The notes beneath the pieces were generated by a model. It saw nothing but the letters and a program-made list of their open reading frames with translations, was not told the DNA's origin and searched no databases. This document shows positions 8,142-17,438 of a stretch of 64,000 nt of DNA, piece by piece. The stretch spans positions 239,540 to 303,539 of the forward strand of contig NZ_JAAGOB010000008.1 in the NCBI RefSeq assembly GCF_010550695.1, given 5' to 3'. A program made the position numbers and the translations under genes. Origin of the DNA: Phytoactinopolyspora alkaliphila. GTDB taxonomy: Bacteria; Actinomycetota; Actinomycetes; Jiangellales; Jiangellaceae. How positions within the stretch are numbered: the first letter of the stretch is position 1; the number at the start of each line of letters is the position of its first letter.

Positions 8142-9319
8142 CGCCTGCTCGAGACGAGCGTCTCCTTGATCGCGGGGAACGCGTCCAGCACCATGTCGGC
8201 GAGGCGGTCCAGCGGGCGAGTCAGCGGGTCGGTGGCGGGCACGCCGATCTCCAGCTCGTGCTCGTCGATGGCGGCGTCGATCTCCTCGTCGGACATGAAC
8301 TCGTGGTTGATGGTGATCCCGATGACCTTGGTGTCGGCGAACGCCTCGATCAGCGCTACCTCGCTGGCGGCGGTGGGCATGGGCACCATCGGGAAGTCGC
8401 CCAGCATCGTGCGCTTGGGCGCGTGCTGCACGATGACGCCTTCGGGCCGGCTGCCCCGGAGGATGTGCGCGGAGGTCAGGTAGGCGGGATGGCTGAGCGC
8501 GCCTTGGCCCTCCACCACGATCACGTCCGGGTCCTCCCCCTCGAAGGCCGCGACCACCTGGTCCTCGACCTCGCCAGAGCAGAACTGCGGGACCAGCGCG
8601 TCGAGCGCCACCCCGTACTTGCCGCCCTGGATGAGCGTCGTCTGCCCGGTGCCCACCATGACCGCGTTCACCCCGCGGGCGTTGAGCGCTTGGACCAGGA
8701 GAGTCGCGGTCGTGCGCTTGCCGATGGAGCCGTCGGTCCCCAGCACCGCGATCCGCGGGCAGGTCACGTCGAAGATCCGCCCGGAGAACAGGTGCAGGTC
8801 CTTCTTCTCTTTGGGACGGCGGACGTCGGTGATCGTCACACCAGCCAGGATCCTGGCTGCCACGAACTCGGCGTCATCGTTGAGGAACTCGTGCAGGCCG
8901 TTGACGATGTGCATGCCACGAGCGATGCCGTCGAGCAGGACCACCCGCTGTGCCGCGGACAGCAGCCCGTCCGCTGGGGCTACGCCACAAATCAGGTAGT
9001 CCGGAACGTGGCCGGCGTGGGCGATCGCCTCGTTCAGACTCACCAGCACCGGAACGCCGTTGGCGACGCCGTCGAGGAACTCGCCCGCGTCGGTGCCGGC
9101 CTGACGGCTATCGATGACGCTGAGGATCTCGAACTTCTCAGAATGGCGGACCAACCCGTTTGCCGTCTTGCCGTCCTGCTCGCCGAACTGGCCCTCGCAG
9201 TAGATGACAGCAGAGCAACCGTGCGGAAGCGCGGCGGCAGCGTCCAGCATCGGTGCGTCGTCGTCAATCATCGCCGCGGGACTCGGCTCGACGAAGGCAG
9301 GCTCGTGAAACAGCGACAT
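8138..9319 (-). CDS. DUF1611 family P-loop protein, DgcN-like
   Basis: A 393-residue protein. The C-terminal half has a P-loop, GTDGSIGKRTTA, then VVEGQGALSHPAY and GITINHE, which define DUF1611. Studied members (DgcN) are reported to N-acetylate D-glutamate in a D-amino-acid catabolic route. The start is set at the ATG 9317-9319 because AGAGGAG precedes it; a longer upstream frame lacks a site. It is first in an operon with the racemase-type enzyme at 7080-8141. I infer a linked role in D-amino-acid metabolism; the exact reaction is not shown by sequence. Confidence 0.8.
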   Translation of the reverse strand: MSLFHEPAFVEPSPAAMIDDDAPMLDAAAALPHGCSAVIYCEGQFGEQDGKTANGLVRHSEKFEILSVIDSRQAGTDAGEFLDGVANGVPVLVSLNEAIAHAGHVPDYLICGVAPADGLLSAAQRVVLLDGIARGMHIVNGLHEFLNDDAEFVAARILAGVTITDVRRPKEKKDLHLFSGRIFDVTCPRIAVLGTDGSIGKRTTATLLVQALNARGVNAVMVGTGQTTLIQGGKYGVALDALVPQFCSGEVEDQVVAAFEGEDPDVIVVEGQGALSHPAYLTSAHILRGSRPEGVIVQHAPKRTMLGDFPMVPMPTAASEVALIEAFADTKVIGITINHEFMSDEEIDAAIDEHELEIGVPATDPLTRPLDRLADMVLDAFPAIKETLVSSRR

Positions 9320-9558
9320 ACAGCTCCTCTGGGATGGCCCAGAGGAGGCGACGGGATCGTGGCGGGGCCGGTCACGGCCCAACGGTCAACGAGGCGTCTT
9401 CCCTGAGTACGGCAAAGTTGCCGGTACTTGAACGGTACCAGCACGAGCGGAACTACTGAAACCGCAACGAAACCGCACGCGGGAGACCAGGATCTGCAGC
9501 GCCTTCGCCGGATTCTCCGGCTGCTTGTCCGGCCAGAGTGCCTCCACCAGCCCGGCGG

Positions 9559-11358
9559 TCAGGCCCCTGGCCTGCCGTGCCAGGACCGCCAGAGCGATGC
9601 GTACGTGCCGTCGGCGGCCAGAAGCTCGTCGTGCGTGCCGACTTCGATGAGGCGGCCGCCTTCCATCGCCGCTACCCGGTCGGCGTCCTCGGCGGTGTGC
9701 AGCCGATGCGCGATCGCGATCACGGTCCGGCCGCGGAGCACCGCCGCCAGCGCGCGTTCCGTGTGGCGAGCGGTCCCGGGGTCGAGCAGCGCCGTAGCCT
9801 CGTCAAGCACCACGGTGTGCGGGTCGGCCAGTACGACGCGAGCCAGCGCCAGCTGCTGCGCCTGGGCGCCGTCCAACCGGATCGCCTGTCCACCCACTTC
9901 CGCGTCGAGCCCGCCGGGCAATTCAAGCGCCCAATCAGCGCCGACGGCGCAGAGAGCGGCGCCGAGTGCGGCGTCGGTAGCGGACGGCGCGGCGATCGCG
10001 AGGTTGTCCCGCACCGTGCCCCGGAAGGCATGCTGCTCCTGCGTGACGAGAACGACGTGCCGGCGCAGTAACTCCGGGTCGAGGTCGGCGACCGGAATCC
10101 CGCCCACGGTCACCGTGCCGACACGAGGCCGTTCGATGCCCGCCAGCAGCCGGCCCAGCGTTGACTTCCCCGCACCGGACGGTCCGACCACGGCCAGCCG
10201 CTCCCCCGGGCGCACAGTGAGGCTGACGCCATGCAAAACGTCCGGTCCGGCATCGTAGGCGTAACGCACGTCGCGCACCGCGATCTGGTCGTCGGCGGGC
10301 ACGAGGGATGACGACGGCGGCCCGGGGTTCGAGTGCTGGCCCGACGATTGGTCAGGCTCCATGGCCTGGGCCAAGCCCTCCACTCGGGCAAATGACGCGC
10401 CGCTGTTCTGCAACTGGTCCATCCATACCAAAATGGTGTCCAGAGGCTGAGAGAGCTGCCGCAAGTACAGCGCGGCGGCGACCACCGTCCCCAGGCTGAG
10501 GGCGCCGTTGCCGTGCAACACGCTGCCGACCAGCAGCACCGCCACCACGGGGATCACATACGACACGTCCACTACCGGGAACAGCACACTGCGCAGGGAC
10601 AAGGTTCGCAGCTGGGTGCTGCGGGACCGTTCGACCGCTGCCTGGCATGCCGCCACCCGGCGGGCCTGGAGCCCGAACGCCTCCACGGTGCGGGCACCCG
10701 AGGCGGTCGACGCAAGGATCTCGGCGAGTTCGGAGTTGGCAGCGCCCGCGTCGAGGTAAGCGGCCGGGGCGCGGCGCAGATACCAGCGCGCGGCGATGCA
10801 GATGCCAACCATGCCGGCCAATCCGCACACACCGAGCACGGGGTCGAGCAGGAAGATCACCCCGGTGATCAAGATCGCCTGGATCGCCGCGATGAGTACG
10901 TCCGGTCCGGCATCGCGCAGCGTGATGGCGACCTGCTCGACATCCGTTGTCCCCCGAGTGGCGAGGTCACCCGGCCCTGCTCGCTCCACGACCGAGGACC
11001 GCAACGTCAGAGCCCGGTCGACGTACTGTTCGCGGAGGCGGGCCGAGGTTCGCTCACCGAAGCGATGCCCCACAAGTCTGGCGTAGCGAACGAGAAGGAG
11101 CTGAACCAGCGCGAATGCCAGGATGGCCAGCGCCAGCTGATCCACAGCCTGCACGCCTCCGCCCCCACTCACCTCGTCGATGATGCGGCCCAGTAGCCAG
11201 GGCCCGGCCAGGCCGGCGGCAGCGGCGAGCACATTGAGCACGATCATGGCAGCGAAAGCGCGGGTGTCCGACCGGATCAGCCGCAGAGCGGCACGCCGCA
11301 CCTGGGATGGCCGGGCGATCGGCAGCCGTCCGGACGTCGATGGCGACCCGGGAGCCAC
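9559..11358 (-). CDS. ABC exporter half-transporter with consensus Walker motifs but degenerate signature
   Basis: A 599-residue fusion of a six-helix type IV exporter membrane domain (residues about 25-310) and a nucleotide-binding domain. Walker A is GPSGAGKST and Walker B HTVVLDEATALLD, with the catalytic Glu kept. The signature LSGGQ has become LDGAQ. Its GTG start overlaps the stop of the upstream half-transporter by one base (TAGTG), so the pair is co-translated and almost certainly forms a heterodimer. The cargo is unknown. Confidence 0.88.
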   Translation of the reverse strand: MAPGSPSTSGRLPIARPSQVRRAALRLIRSDTRAFAAMIVLNVLAAAAGLAGPWLLGRIIDEVSGGGGVQAVDQLALAILAFALVQLLLVRYARLVGHRFGERTSARLREQYVDRALTLRSSVVERAGPGDLATRGTTDVEQVAITLRDAGPDVLIAAIQAILITGVIFLLDPVLGVCGLAGMVGICIAARWYLRRAPAAYLDAGAANSELAEILASTASGARTVEAFGLQARRVAACQAAVERSRSTQLRTLSLRSVLFPVVDVSYVIPVVAVLLVGSVLHGNGALSLGTVVAAALYLRQLSQPLDTILVWMDQLQNSGASFARVEGLAQAMEPDQSSGQHSNPGPPSSSLVPADDQIAVRDVRYAYDAGPDVLHGVSLTVRPGERLAVVGPSGAGKSTLGRLLAGIERPRVGTVTVGGIPVADLDPELLRRHVVLVTQEQHAFRGTVRDNLAIAAPSATDAALGAALCAVGADWALELPGGLDAEVGGQAIRLDGAQAQQLALARVVLADPHTVVLDEATALLDPGTARHTERALAAVLRGRTVIAIAHRLHTAEDADRVAAMEGGRLIEVGTHDELLAADGTYASLWRSWHGRPGA

Positions 11359-13055
11359 TATCCAGCTCCCCGCGACACCAGCCGGCGGTAGCCGGCGTGC
11401 GTGCGCAGAAGCTCACGATGGCCACCGGAGGCCGCCGCTACTCCGTCGACCACGTAGTACACAAGATCGGCCTGCTCCAATACCAGTGGCGATGTGCTCG
11501 TGACGACGGTGGTTCGCCCTGTTCGCGCCGCGCGCAGGCGGGCTGCGACTATCGCCTCGGTGTGGGCGTCCAGTGCGGAGGTGGGCTCGATCGCCATGAG
11601 TACCTCAGGTTCGGCCAGCAGTGCGCGGACCAGCCGGATGCGCTGACGCTGGCCCCCGGAGAGATTACGGCCCTGCGCATCGACGGCCGATCCGAGCCCG
11701 TCCGGCATGGCCTGCACGACGTCTTCGGCCATGGCCACCCGAATCGCTTCGGTGATCGCGTCGTCGTCGCGATCCCAGCGCCCGGCGACCACCTCGCGCA
11801 GGGGCCCGGTGAAGACGTCAGCCTCGTTGTCCGCCACCAGGATGCGGTCGCGAACTCGCGACAGGGCCACGTCGGTGAGGGGAACACCTCCCCACGTGGC
11901 GTCCGACCCGGTGAACCGGGCGAGACGATCGACGACGGCCGCGGAATCCGATGAGCGCGAACTGACCAGGGCTGTCAACGTGCGGGGCGGGATCTCGATG
12001 CCGGACACCGGATCGTGCAGCACCGCCGCGGCTGCCGGCCCCTCCGCGGCCTCCACCCCGTCCCGGAGTTCCGGTTCTACAGCGAGGAAGCGCACGACGC
12101 GCCGGGCAGCGACCAGACCACGGCTCACCTCGTAGCCGCCCTCGATGAAGAAGGTCACGGGCACGACGAGGACCGCGGCGTAACCGTAGACCGCCACCAG
12201 CTCACCCACAGTGATGTCGCCCACCGCGGCCATCCGGGCCGCCAGCCACGTCACCGCGGCGAGAAACAGCAACGGGAGTCCGACGGTGAGAGCCTGGACC
12301 CAGCTGGTCACGGCTCCGACCCGGTACCCTTCCGACCGCAACTCGGAGGACCGCCGCCGATACCGGTCGGCGAACAGGTCTTTGCCGCCCAGGCCGTTGA
12401 GTACGCGCAACCCGCCGACGATGTCGGCCACCCGCGCGGTGAGTTCGCTCTGCCGCTCGCGGTACGCGCTCTCCGCGCCGTGCAGCCGACCCAGCAGGGG
12501 GCCCACGAGCACCGCCAGCACCGGCACACCGATCAAGACCACGACCGCGAGGACCGGGGAGATCGCAAAGAGCAGCACGGCGATCACCCCATAGGCCAGC
12601 ACCGATCCGACGCCAGGTCCGGTGACCGTGAGCGTCTGACTGATCCGAAAGGCGTCGACCATGCCAATGGTGGCCACCTCACTCGCTGCCACCTTGCGCG
12701 GCAGCGCGGCACCGAGCATCGCCGCGTGCCGGACCACGACGAACATGGTCCGGAATCTCGCGTCCATGCGAACCTTGCTCATGGTGCGATGCCGGGTGAT
12801 GGCCAGCCACGCGTTCAGAACACCTACGCCCAACAACACGGCCGCCCAGCCGACGAGCGCGGACGTGTTTCCGGGCGTCAGACCGTCGTCTATGACACGA
12901 GACAGCACGTACGGCGGAAGGGTGAGCCCGACCGTCCATGCACTGCCCACCAACGCTCCCACGGCGACCCGGCCACGCTGGCGAACGACGAGCCACCACA
13001 GGTAGCGAAGGGCTCCGCGGTGGTCGGGGATGCCAGAGTCCATGTCCGCGTCCAT
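11358..13055 (-). CDS. ABC exporter half-transporter with lost Walker A and B residues
   Basis: A 565-residue exporter fusion with a membrane domain at residues about 20-310. In the nucleotide-binding domain the Walker A region reads LVSSRSSDSAAV, so the P-loop GxxGxGKS/T, including its Lys, is gone, and Walker B reads VLMAIEPTSALD with Ile in place of Asp. The signature LSGGQRQR is intact. With the 9559-11358 partner, one composite ATP site (partner Walker A/B plus this LSGGQ) is complete and the other is doubly degenerate. This is the asymmetric arrangement of heterodimeric exporters, in an extreme form. The start is the ATG at 13053-13055. Confidence 0.87.
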   Translation of the reverse strand: MDADMDSGIPDHRGALRYLWWLVVRQRGRVAVGALVGSAWTVGLTLPPYVLSRVIDDGLTPGNTSALVGWAAVLLGVGVLNAWLAITRHRTMSKVRMDARFRTMFVVVRHAAMLGAALPRKVAASEVATIGMVDAFRISQTLTVTGPGVGSVLAYGVIAVLLFAISPVLAVVVLIGVPVLAVLVGPLLGRLHGAESAYRERQSELTARVADIVGGLRVLNGLGGKDLFADRYRRRSSELRSEGYRVGAVTSWVQALTVGLPLLFLAAVTWLAARMAAVGDITVGELVAVYGYAAVLVVPVTFFIEGGYEVSRGLVAARRVVRFLAVEPELRDGVEAAEGPAAAAVLHDPVSGIEIPPRTLTALVSSRSSDSAAVVDRLARFTGSDATWGGVPLTDVALSRVRDRILVADNEADVFTGPLREVVAGRWDRDDDAITEAIRVAMAEDVVQAMPDGLGSAVDAQGRNLSGGQRQRIRLVRALLAEPEVLMAIEPTSALDAHTEAIVAARLRAARTGRTTVVTSTSPLVLEQADLVYYVVDGVAAASGGHRELLRTHAGYRRLVSRGAG

Positions 13056-13181
13056 CAGGGCCTCAGCCTAGCCCGCGAGATCATGGCCGTTCATGGACCG
13101 ACCTCTCGCCCTCCGTCGGCCGGGACTTCAGCGGCCGAAACCCGCCAGCATCAGGCGCGATCCTGGCAAGGATGGTGACCT

Positions 13182-13610
13182 ATGAGCATTACAGATCACG
13201 ACGCCATGACCGTGCTGAAGAACATGTACGCCGCGGAGACCCAGTACCTGGCCGCGGGCGGGCCGGGGCAGGCCGATTTCGCCTTGCTCGCACCGTACTT
13301 CGCTCCCGACGTCGTGCTGCACCAGGCCGATTCTCTCCCCTACGGCGGCGTCTGGCGCGGCCACGACGGGATGGAGCGGTTCTTCGTCGCCATGAGCCGC
13401 ACGTGGCAATCGTTCGACATGGTGAAACAGGAGTTCCTGGCTTCGGCTGGGCCGGTGGTCGTGCAGACCCAGGTGCGCGCCCAGGCCCGAGCAACCGGAC
13501 GTCAGCTCGAGTTCCCGATCCTGCAGACGATCACCGTAGAGAGCGGGCGTATCGCCAACGTTCGACCCTACTACTGGGACACCGCCGCGATCGCACTCGC
13601 CTGCCGTTGA
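13182..13610 (+). CDS. SnoaL-like/NTF2-fold protein
   Basis: A 142-residue protein of the ketosteroid-isomerase-like cone fold. An N-terminal helix is followed by YFAPDVVLHQAD, WRGHDGMERFF and a strand-rich C-terminal half ending RPYYWDT. Family members are isomerases, hydrolases or simple binding proteins, and no catalytic set can be assigned. The ATG at 13182 follows a weak AAGGA. It is followed by a DUF6506 gene in the same direction. Confidence 0.75.
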   Translation: MSITDHDAMTVLKNMYAAETQYLAAGGPGQADFALLAPYFAPDVVLHQADSLPYGGVWRGHDGMERFFVAMSRTWQSFDMVKQEFLASAGPVVVQTQVRAQARATGRQLEFPILQTITVESGRIANVRPYYWDTAAIALACR

Positions 13611-13696
13611 CCTCAATGATGGTTGAGGCAGTAGCGTCGAGCTTCGATCCAGCGGCAACGTCCACAGCGCCGCGCCACCAGACGAGGAGCACGTCC

Positions 13697-14008
13697 ATGA
13701 GCATCAGCTGGGCATACATCTACGAGCACCCGGGCACCGACCCGGTCGCCGATCGCACAGTCGTCGAGCGCGAGGGCCTGCGCACTCTCCTGGTCCCGGT
13801 ACCTGACCCGGCTGTCGCTCCGGACGTTGCGGTCGAGCTCATCGACGAAGGAGTGGGGCTGATCGAACTGTGCGGCGGCTTCTCGATCGTCGCCGCCGCG
13901 AAGGTGGCCGAGGCCGTGCAGGGCCGGGTACCGATCGGCCACGTGACGTTCGCCGTCGATTCCGTTCCGGCGGCCGCGGTCTACGCCGCCGCGTTCGAGG
14001 AATCGTGA
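13697..14008 (+). CDS. DUF6506 family small protein
   Basis: A 103-residue protein beginning SWAYIYEHPGTDP, with VELIDEGVGLIELCGGFS in the middle, the pattern of the uncharacterised DUF6506 family. The ATG at 13697 has GAGGAG 8-10 bases upstream, which fixes the start inside a much longer open frame. There is no signal peptide or membrane segment. Function is unknown. It may be co-transcribed with the SnoaL-like gene 86 bp upstream. Confidence 0.7.
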   Translation: MSISWAYIYEHPGTDPVADRTVVEREGLRTLLVPVPDPAVAPDVAVELIDEGVGLIELCGGFSIVAAAKVAEAVQGRVPIGHVTFAVDSVPAAAVYAAAFEES

Positions 14009-14186
14009 CCCGGGCGCACGCGTCATCCGTGGTGATCGGTGTCCGCGGTGGGACCGGGCCTCCGGTGGGCGGCCGACCATTGACGGGACACGACGCTTAG
14101 CGGTAGGCATCAACTCTTGGCGTCGGCCGGTTCGGGGGGACCACCGCGGTTCACACCGGCTGACCGCCGAAGGGGGGAACGTTGCC

Positions 14187-15371
14187 ATGGGTGTCATCGG
14201 TTCTCGAACCCAGATCGCGGCTCTCGCGTCCACAGCCATGCTGATCATCGCGGCCGGCCCCGTCGCCGGCATCGAGCAGACGGCCGGTAAGCCTTCCGGC
14301 CACTCGGAACCCAGGATCGACGTCGTGGCCAGTGGCCTCGACGCACCGCGTGGGTTGACCTTCGCACCGAACGGCGTTCTCTACGTCGCCGAAGCCGGCT
14401 CCGGCGGTGCGGGGCCGTGTGCCACCGGCCCGGAGGGCGACGAGGTGTGCCTCGGGCAGAGCGGCGCGGTCACGGCGATCTCACGTGGGCAGCAATGGCG
14501 GGTGGTGGACGATCTGCCCTCGCTGGCGGACGCCGACCAGTTCGCGGTGATCGGGCCTCAGGACGTCGCCTGGAGCTCCCGCGGCCTCATCGTGCCGGTC
14601 GGGCTCGGTGCGGATCCGGCGGCCCGGGTCACCTTCGGCGATGACGGCGCCGCCCTGGGCACAGTCGTCCGGATCAGCCGCAAGGGATCGTGGCGTTCCA
14701 TCGCCGACATCGCGGCCTTCGAAGCCGCCCATGATCCTGATGCCGGCCAGCCGGGCGTGGAGCATCCGGACAGCAACCCGTACGGAGTGCTGGTGCACGG
14801 CAACAAGGTGATCGTGTCCGACGCCGGCGGCAACTCGATCGTCTCCCACAAACTGTGGCCGAAGAAGAAGAGCGCGAAGGTCAGTCTCGTCGCCACCCTG
14901 CCGTTCGGTTCGGCGGAGGCACCGCCGTTCCTCGGGCTTCCGCCGGGCACGCAGATTCCGGTGCAGCCGGTGCCGACGGGTATGGCCAGGCGCGGGGGCG
15001 CGTACTACGTCGGCGAGTTGACCGGCTTCCCGTTCCCGGAGGGCGGCGCCAGCGTGTACAAGGTGCGCCGTGACCGGCAACCGGTGGTGGTGGCCAGTGG
15101 ATTCACCAACATCATCGACGTCGCATTCGACCGGAAGGGCCGGCTGCTGGTACTCGAGATGTTCACTGAAGGCCTGCTCAATGCCGAGGACGACCCGAGC
15201 GGAGCCTTGTGGCGGATAGACCACAAGGGACGCCGCACACTGATCGCCGACGGCAGCGACGGCCTCCTGGCTCCGGGTGGGCTCGCGGTCGGCCGGGACG
15301 GCTCGTACTACGTGTCCAACAAGGCTGTGTTCGGCGAAGGCCAAGGCGAGGTGCTGCGGATCCGGCGCTGA
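14187..15371 (+). CDS. Secreted ScyD/ScyE-family beta-propeller protein
   Basis: A 394-residue protein with an N-terminal signal sequence (hydrophobic residues about 9-28, Ala-rich end) and repeated propeller strands such as LDAPRGLTFAPNGVLYVAEAG and TNIIDVAFDRKGRLLVLEMF. The family is named after scytonemin-cluster proteins, but most actinobacterial members are exported proteins without a known ligand. AAGGGGGG precedes the ATG. Two hairpins follow the stop codon. Confidence 0.8.
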   Translation: MGVIGSRTQIAALASTAMLIIAAGPVAGIEQTAGKPSGHSEPRIDVVASGLDAPRGLTFAPNGVLYVAEAGSGGAGPCATGPEGDEVCLGQSGAVTAISRGQQWRVVDDLPSLADADQFAVIGPQDVAWSSRGLIVPVGLGADPAARVTFGDDGAALGTVVRISRKGSWRSIADIAAFEAAHDPDAGQPGVEHPDSNPYGVLVHGNKVIVSDAGGNSIVSHKLWPKKKSAKVSLVATLPFGSAEAPPFLGLPPGTQIPVQPVPTGMARRGGAYYVGELTGFPFPEGGASVYKVRRDRQPVVVASGFTNIIDVAFDRKGRLLVLEMFTEGLLNAEDDPSGALWRIDHKGRRTLIADGSDGLLAPGGLAVGRDGSYYVSNKAVFGEGQGEVLRIRR

Positions 15372-15389
15372 CACGTCGCGCTGCCAGGC

Positions 15390-15415
15390 TGCCGCACCCC
15401 TGACACCCTGCGGCA
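15390..15415. terminator. Hairpin just after the ScyD/E-like gene
   Basis: TGCCGCA at 15390-15396 pairs with TGCGGCA at 15409-15415, 18 bases past the stop codon. There is no T-run. Confidence 0.5.
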
Positions 15416-15446
15416 CCCTGACAGACTGCCGTCTTGACGCCATTTT

Positions 15447-15522
15447 GTCGTCCTGACGCCAGCGAGTCGCGTCAACGGGCTCACACACGCTCGGGAGCAC
15501 GACCGCGCGGCGTCAGGACGAC
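15447..15522. terminator. 14-bp perfect inverted repeat in a convergent gap
   Basis: GTCGTCCTGACGCC (15447-15460) and its exact reverse complement (15509-15522) enclose 48 bases. The 346-bp gap between the ScyD/E-like gene and the XRE-cupin gene holds no gene I can support. Confidence 0.5.
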
Positions 15523-15717
15523 GCGATCGCGCCAGGCCGGGCCACGGCATCACGCCGGATCAGGCCGAGGAGGTCGTCGAGCTTGTCGAAGCTCGGTCTC
15601 GCCGACGTTCGCCGTACCGAACGCGCCAGCGGCCGTTCCACCATGCTGGTGATCCAGGGCAGGTCCGAACCAGCCGATGGCGACTGAGAAACCCGTCACC
15701 ACGGGCGGGTAGCCACC

Positions 15718-16278
15718 TTACGTGTGCTCCGACACCAGGACGGCTCGGGTGCCGGGCTCCAGCGCCTGGAAGAGGTGCGCCACGTCGCCCGGGTAGGCGA
15801 CGTAGTCCCCCGGCGACAGCTCCACCGGTTCGTCGGCCACGCCCACCAAGGCTCGACCGGCACTGAGCACCACGTGCTCGACCACCCCGGGCATGTGTGG
15901 ATCGGACTCCCTGGCCGGTCCCGGCTCCGAGGCGATGCGATAGATGTCCCGTCGCGCGTTCGGCGGGCAGGAGGCGACCAATGTTGCCTGGTAGTCCGCT
16001 TGCTCGGCATAGATCGCGGGCCCTTCGTCCGCGCGGATCACCTGGACTCGCGGACGGGGCGGATCGACGAGCCGGGAGAACGGCACGCCCAGAGCAACAC
16101 CGAGGGCCCAGAGTGTCTCCACGCTGGGATTGCCGGTGCCGGACTCGAGCTGGGAGAGTGTGGACTTGGCCACGCCAGCCCGCCTGGCCACCTCGGTCAA
16201 GGACAGCCCACTTCGTTCCCGTTCACGCCTCAGCGACGACGCGATCACGTCGAGCGGTGCGGAACCTCCTGCTGCCAT
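15718..16278 (-). CDS. XRE-family regulator with C-terminal cupin domain
   Basis: A 186-residue protein. Residues about 10-65 form an HTH: SLRRERERSGLSLTEVARRA, then GVAKSTLSQLESGTGNPSV. The C-terminal half is a cupin barrel, with PGDYVAYPGDVAHLFQ near residue 155. Such HTH-cupin proteins usually sense a small molecule and regulate nearby transport or catabolic genes. It is divergent from azlCD, and a palindrome lies between them. I infer control of the amino-acid exporter genes. Confidence 0.87.
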   Translation of the reverse strand: MAAGGSAPLDVIASSLRRERERSGLSLTEVARRAGVAKSTLSQLESGTGNPSVETLWALGVALGVPFSRLVDPPRPRVQVIRADEGPAIYAEQADYQATLVASCPPNARRDIYRIASEPGPARESDPHMPGVVEHVVLSAGRALVGVADEPVELSPGDYVAYPGDVAHLFQALEPGTRAVLVSEHT

Positions 16279-16298
16279 TCGTTCGCCCCATCAGTCCG

Positions 16299-16320
16299 GC
16301 CGTTCATTTTGACGAACGGC
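16299..16320. promoter_or_regulatory. Palindromic operator candidate for the XRE-cupin regulator
   Basis: GCCGTTC (16299-16305) and GAACGGC (16314-16320) are separated by 8 bases in the 67-bp divergent gap. Further GTTCG half-sites lie on both sides, at 16280 and 16350. Confidence 0.5.
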
Positions 16321-16345
16321 GCCGTGTCGTTCATCATAAGATGTT

Positions 16346-17023
16346 ATGCGTTCGGTATGGCGAACAGTTGATTTGGGCCTCGCACGCGACGTCGCCCTCG
16401 TCTGTGTCGCCGCCGCAGTGATCGGACTGTCCTACGGCGCCATCGCGATCGGTTCCGGCTTCGAACTCTGGCTGCCCGTCGTCATGTCCGTCGTCGTCTT
16501 CGCGGGAGCCTCCCAGTTCCTGTTCGTGGGAATAGTCGCCGCGGGCGGCCACCCGCTCGCGGCGATGCTGGCCGGCCTGATGGTCAACGCACGGCATGTC
16601 GCGTTCGGCCTGGCGGTGAGCGACCTCCTCGGACGAGGCCGGCATCGTCGGATCCTGGGCAGCCACCTCATGACCGACGAGTCGGTCGCGTTCGCACTGG
16701 GGCAGGAAGACCCCGAGCGCAAGCGAAGCGCCTACTGGGCCTGCGGCATCGGAATCTTCGTGTCCTGGAACGCCGGCGTCCTCCTCGGCAGCGCGGCCGG
16801 CGCCGCCATCGAGGACACCGGCACCTTCGGTCTGGACGCCGCGTTCCCGGCGGTGCTGCTCGCGCTGGTCCTGCCGTCGTTGCGTGAGCACACGACCCGC
16901 CGGGCAGCGCTGATCGGCGGGGCGGTGGCTCTGGCCGCCACTCCCTTCCTGCCCGCAGGCGTACCGGTGCTGATGGCCCTGCTCGGCCTCCTGGTCTTCG
17001 CCGGAGACAGGGGTGCCGCATGA
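16346..17023 (+). CDS. azlC: AzlC-family branched-chain amino acid exporter large subunit
   Basis: A 225-residue integral membrane protein with about seven hydrophobic segments. The AzlC signature is visible in FAGASQFLFVGIVAAGG, NARHVAFGLAV and HLMTDESVA. AzlC with AzlD exports branched-chain amino acids or analogues such as azaleucine. Its stop overlaps the azlD start (ATGA). The regulator divergent from it carries a cupin sensor domain, which may detect the exported compound. Confidence 0.9.
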   Translation: MRSVWRTVDLGLARDVALVCVAAAVIGLSYGAIAIGSGFELWLPVVMSVVVFAGASQFLFVGIVAAGGHPLAAMLAGLMVNARHVAFGLAVSDLLGRGRHRRILGSHLMTDESVAFALGQEDPERKRSAYWACGIGIFVSWNAGVLLGSAAGAAIEDTGTFGLDAAFPAVLLALVLPSLREHTTRRAALIGGAVALAATPFLPAGVPVLMALLGLLVFAGDRGAA

Positions 17024-17343
17024 ACAGTCCGACGATGATCGCCATCGCCATCGCCGGGCTCGCGATCGGCACGTTCGCTTTTCGTTTCGCCGGCTCCGCC
17101 CTGCGGGAACGCATCGACATCTCCGCCCAGGCCGAGCGGCTGATGGCCGCGTCCGCGGTGGTCCTGCTGGTCGCGGTTCTGGCCACCGCCGCGTTGACCG
17201 ACGACGGCGGATTCGCCGGCATCGCGCGGCCCGCGGGCGTGCTCGTGGGCGGGATGCTGGCGTGGCGCAAGGCGCCGTTCCTGGTGGTCGTCGTCGCGGC
17301 AGCGGCGACCGCCGCGGTTCTGCGCCTGTTCGGCGTCCCCTGA
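17020..17343 (+). CDS. azlD: AzlD-family exporter small subunit
   Basis: A 107-residue protein with three to four membrane segments and the AzlD hallmark FAFRFAGSALRERI near the N-terminus. The ATG overlaps the azlC stop by 4 bp, so translation is coupled. It forms the two-component permease with AzlC in the cytoplasmic membrane. Confidence 0.9.
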   Translation: MNSPTMIAIAIAGLAIGTFAFRFAGSALRERIDISAQAERLMAASAVVLLVAVLATAALTDDGGFAGIARPAGVLVGGMLAWRKAPFLVVVVAAAATAAVLRLFGVP

Positions 17344-17438
17344 CCGCTGTCCGCCTCACATCCCAGATCACCGACGTCACGAACCACGGCGGCGCGCCTG
17401 ACGACAACAGATCTCCCCCACGCCGCCGCGATGGCGCT

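Noticed and set aside
8132..9406. A 424-codon plus-strand open frame opposite the DUF1611 gene
   Set aside because: A high-GC shadow: Arg/His/Gln-rich translation, while the minus strand gives a clear P-loop protein.
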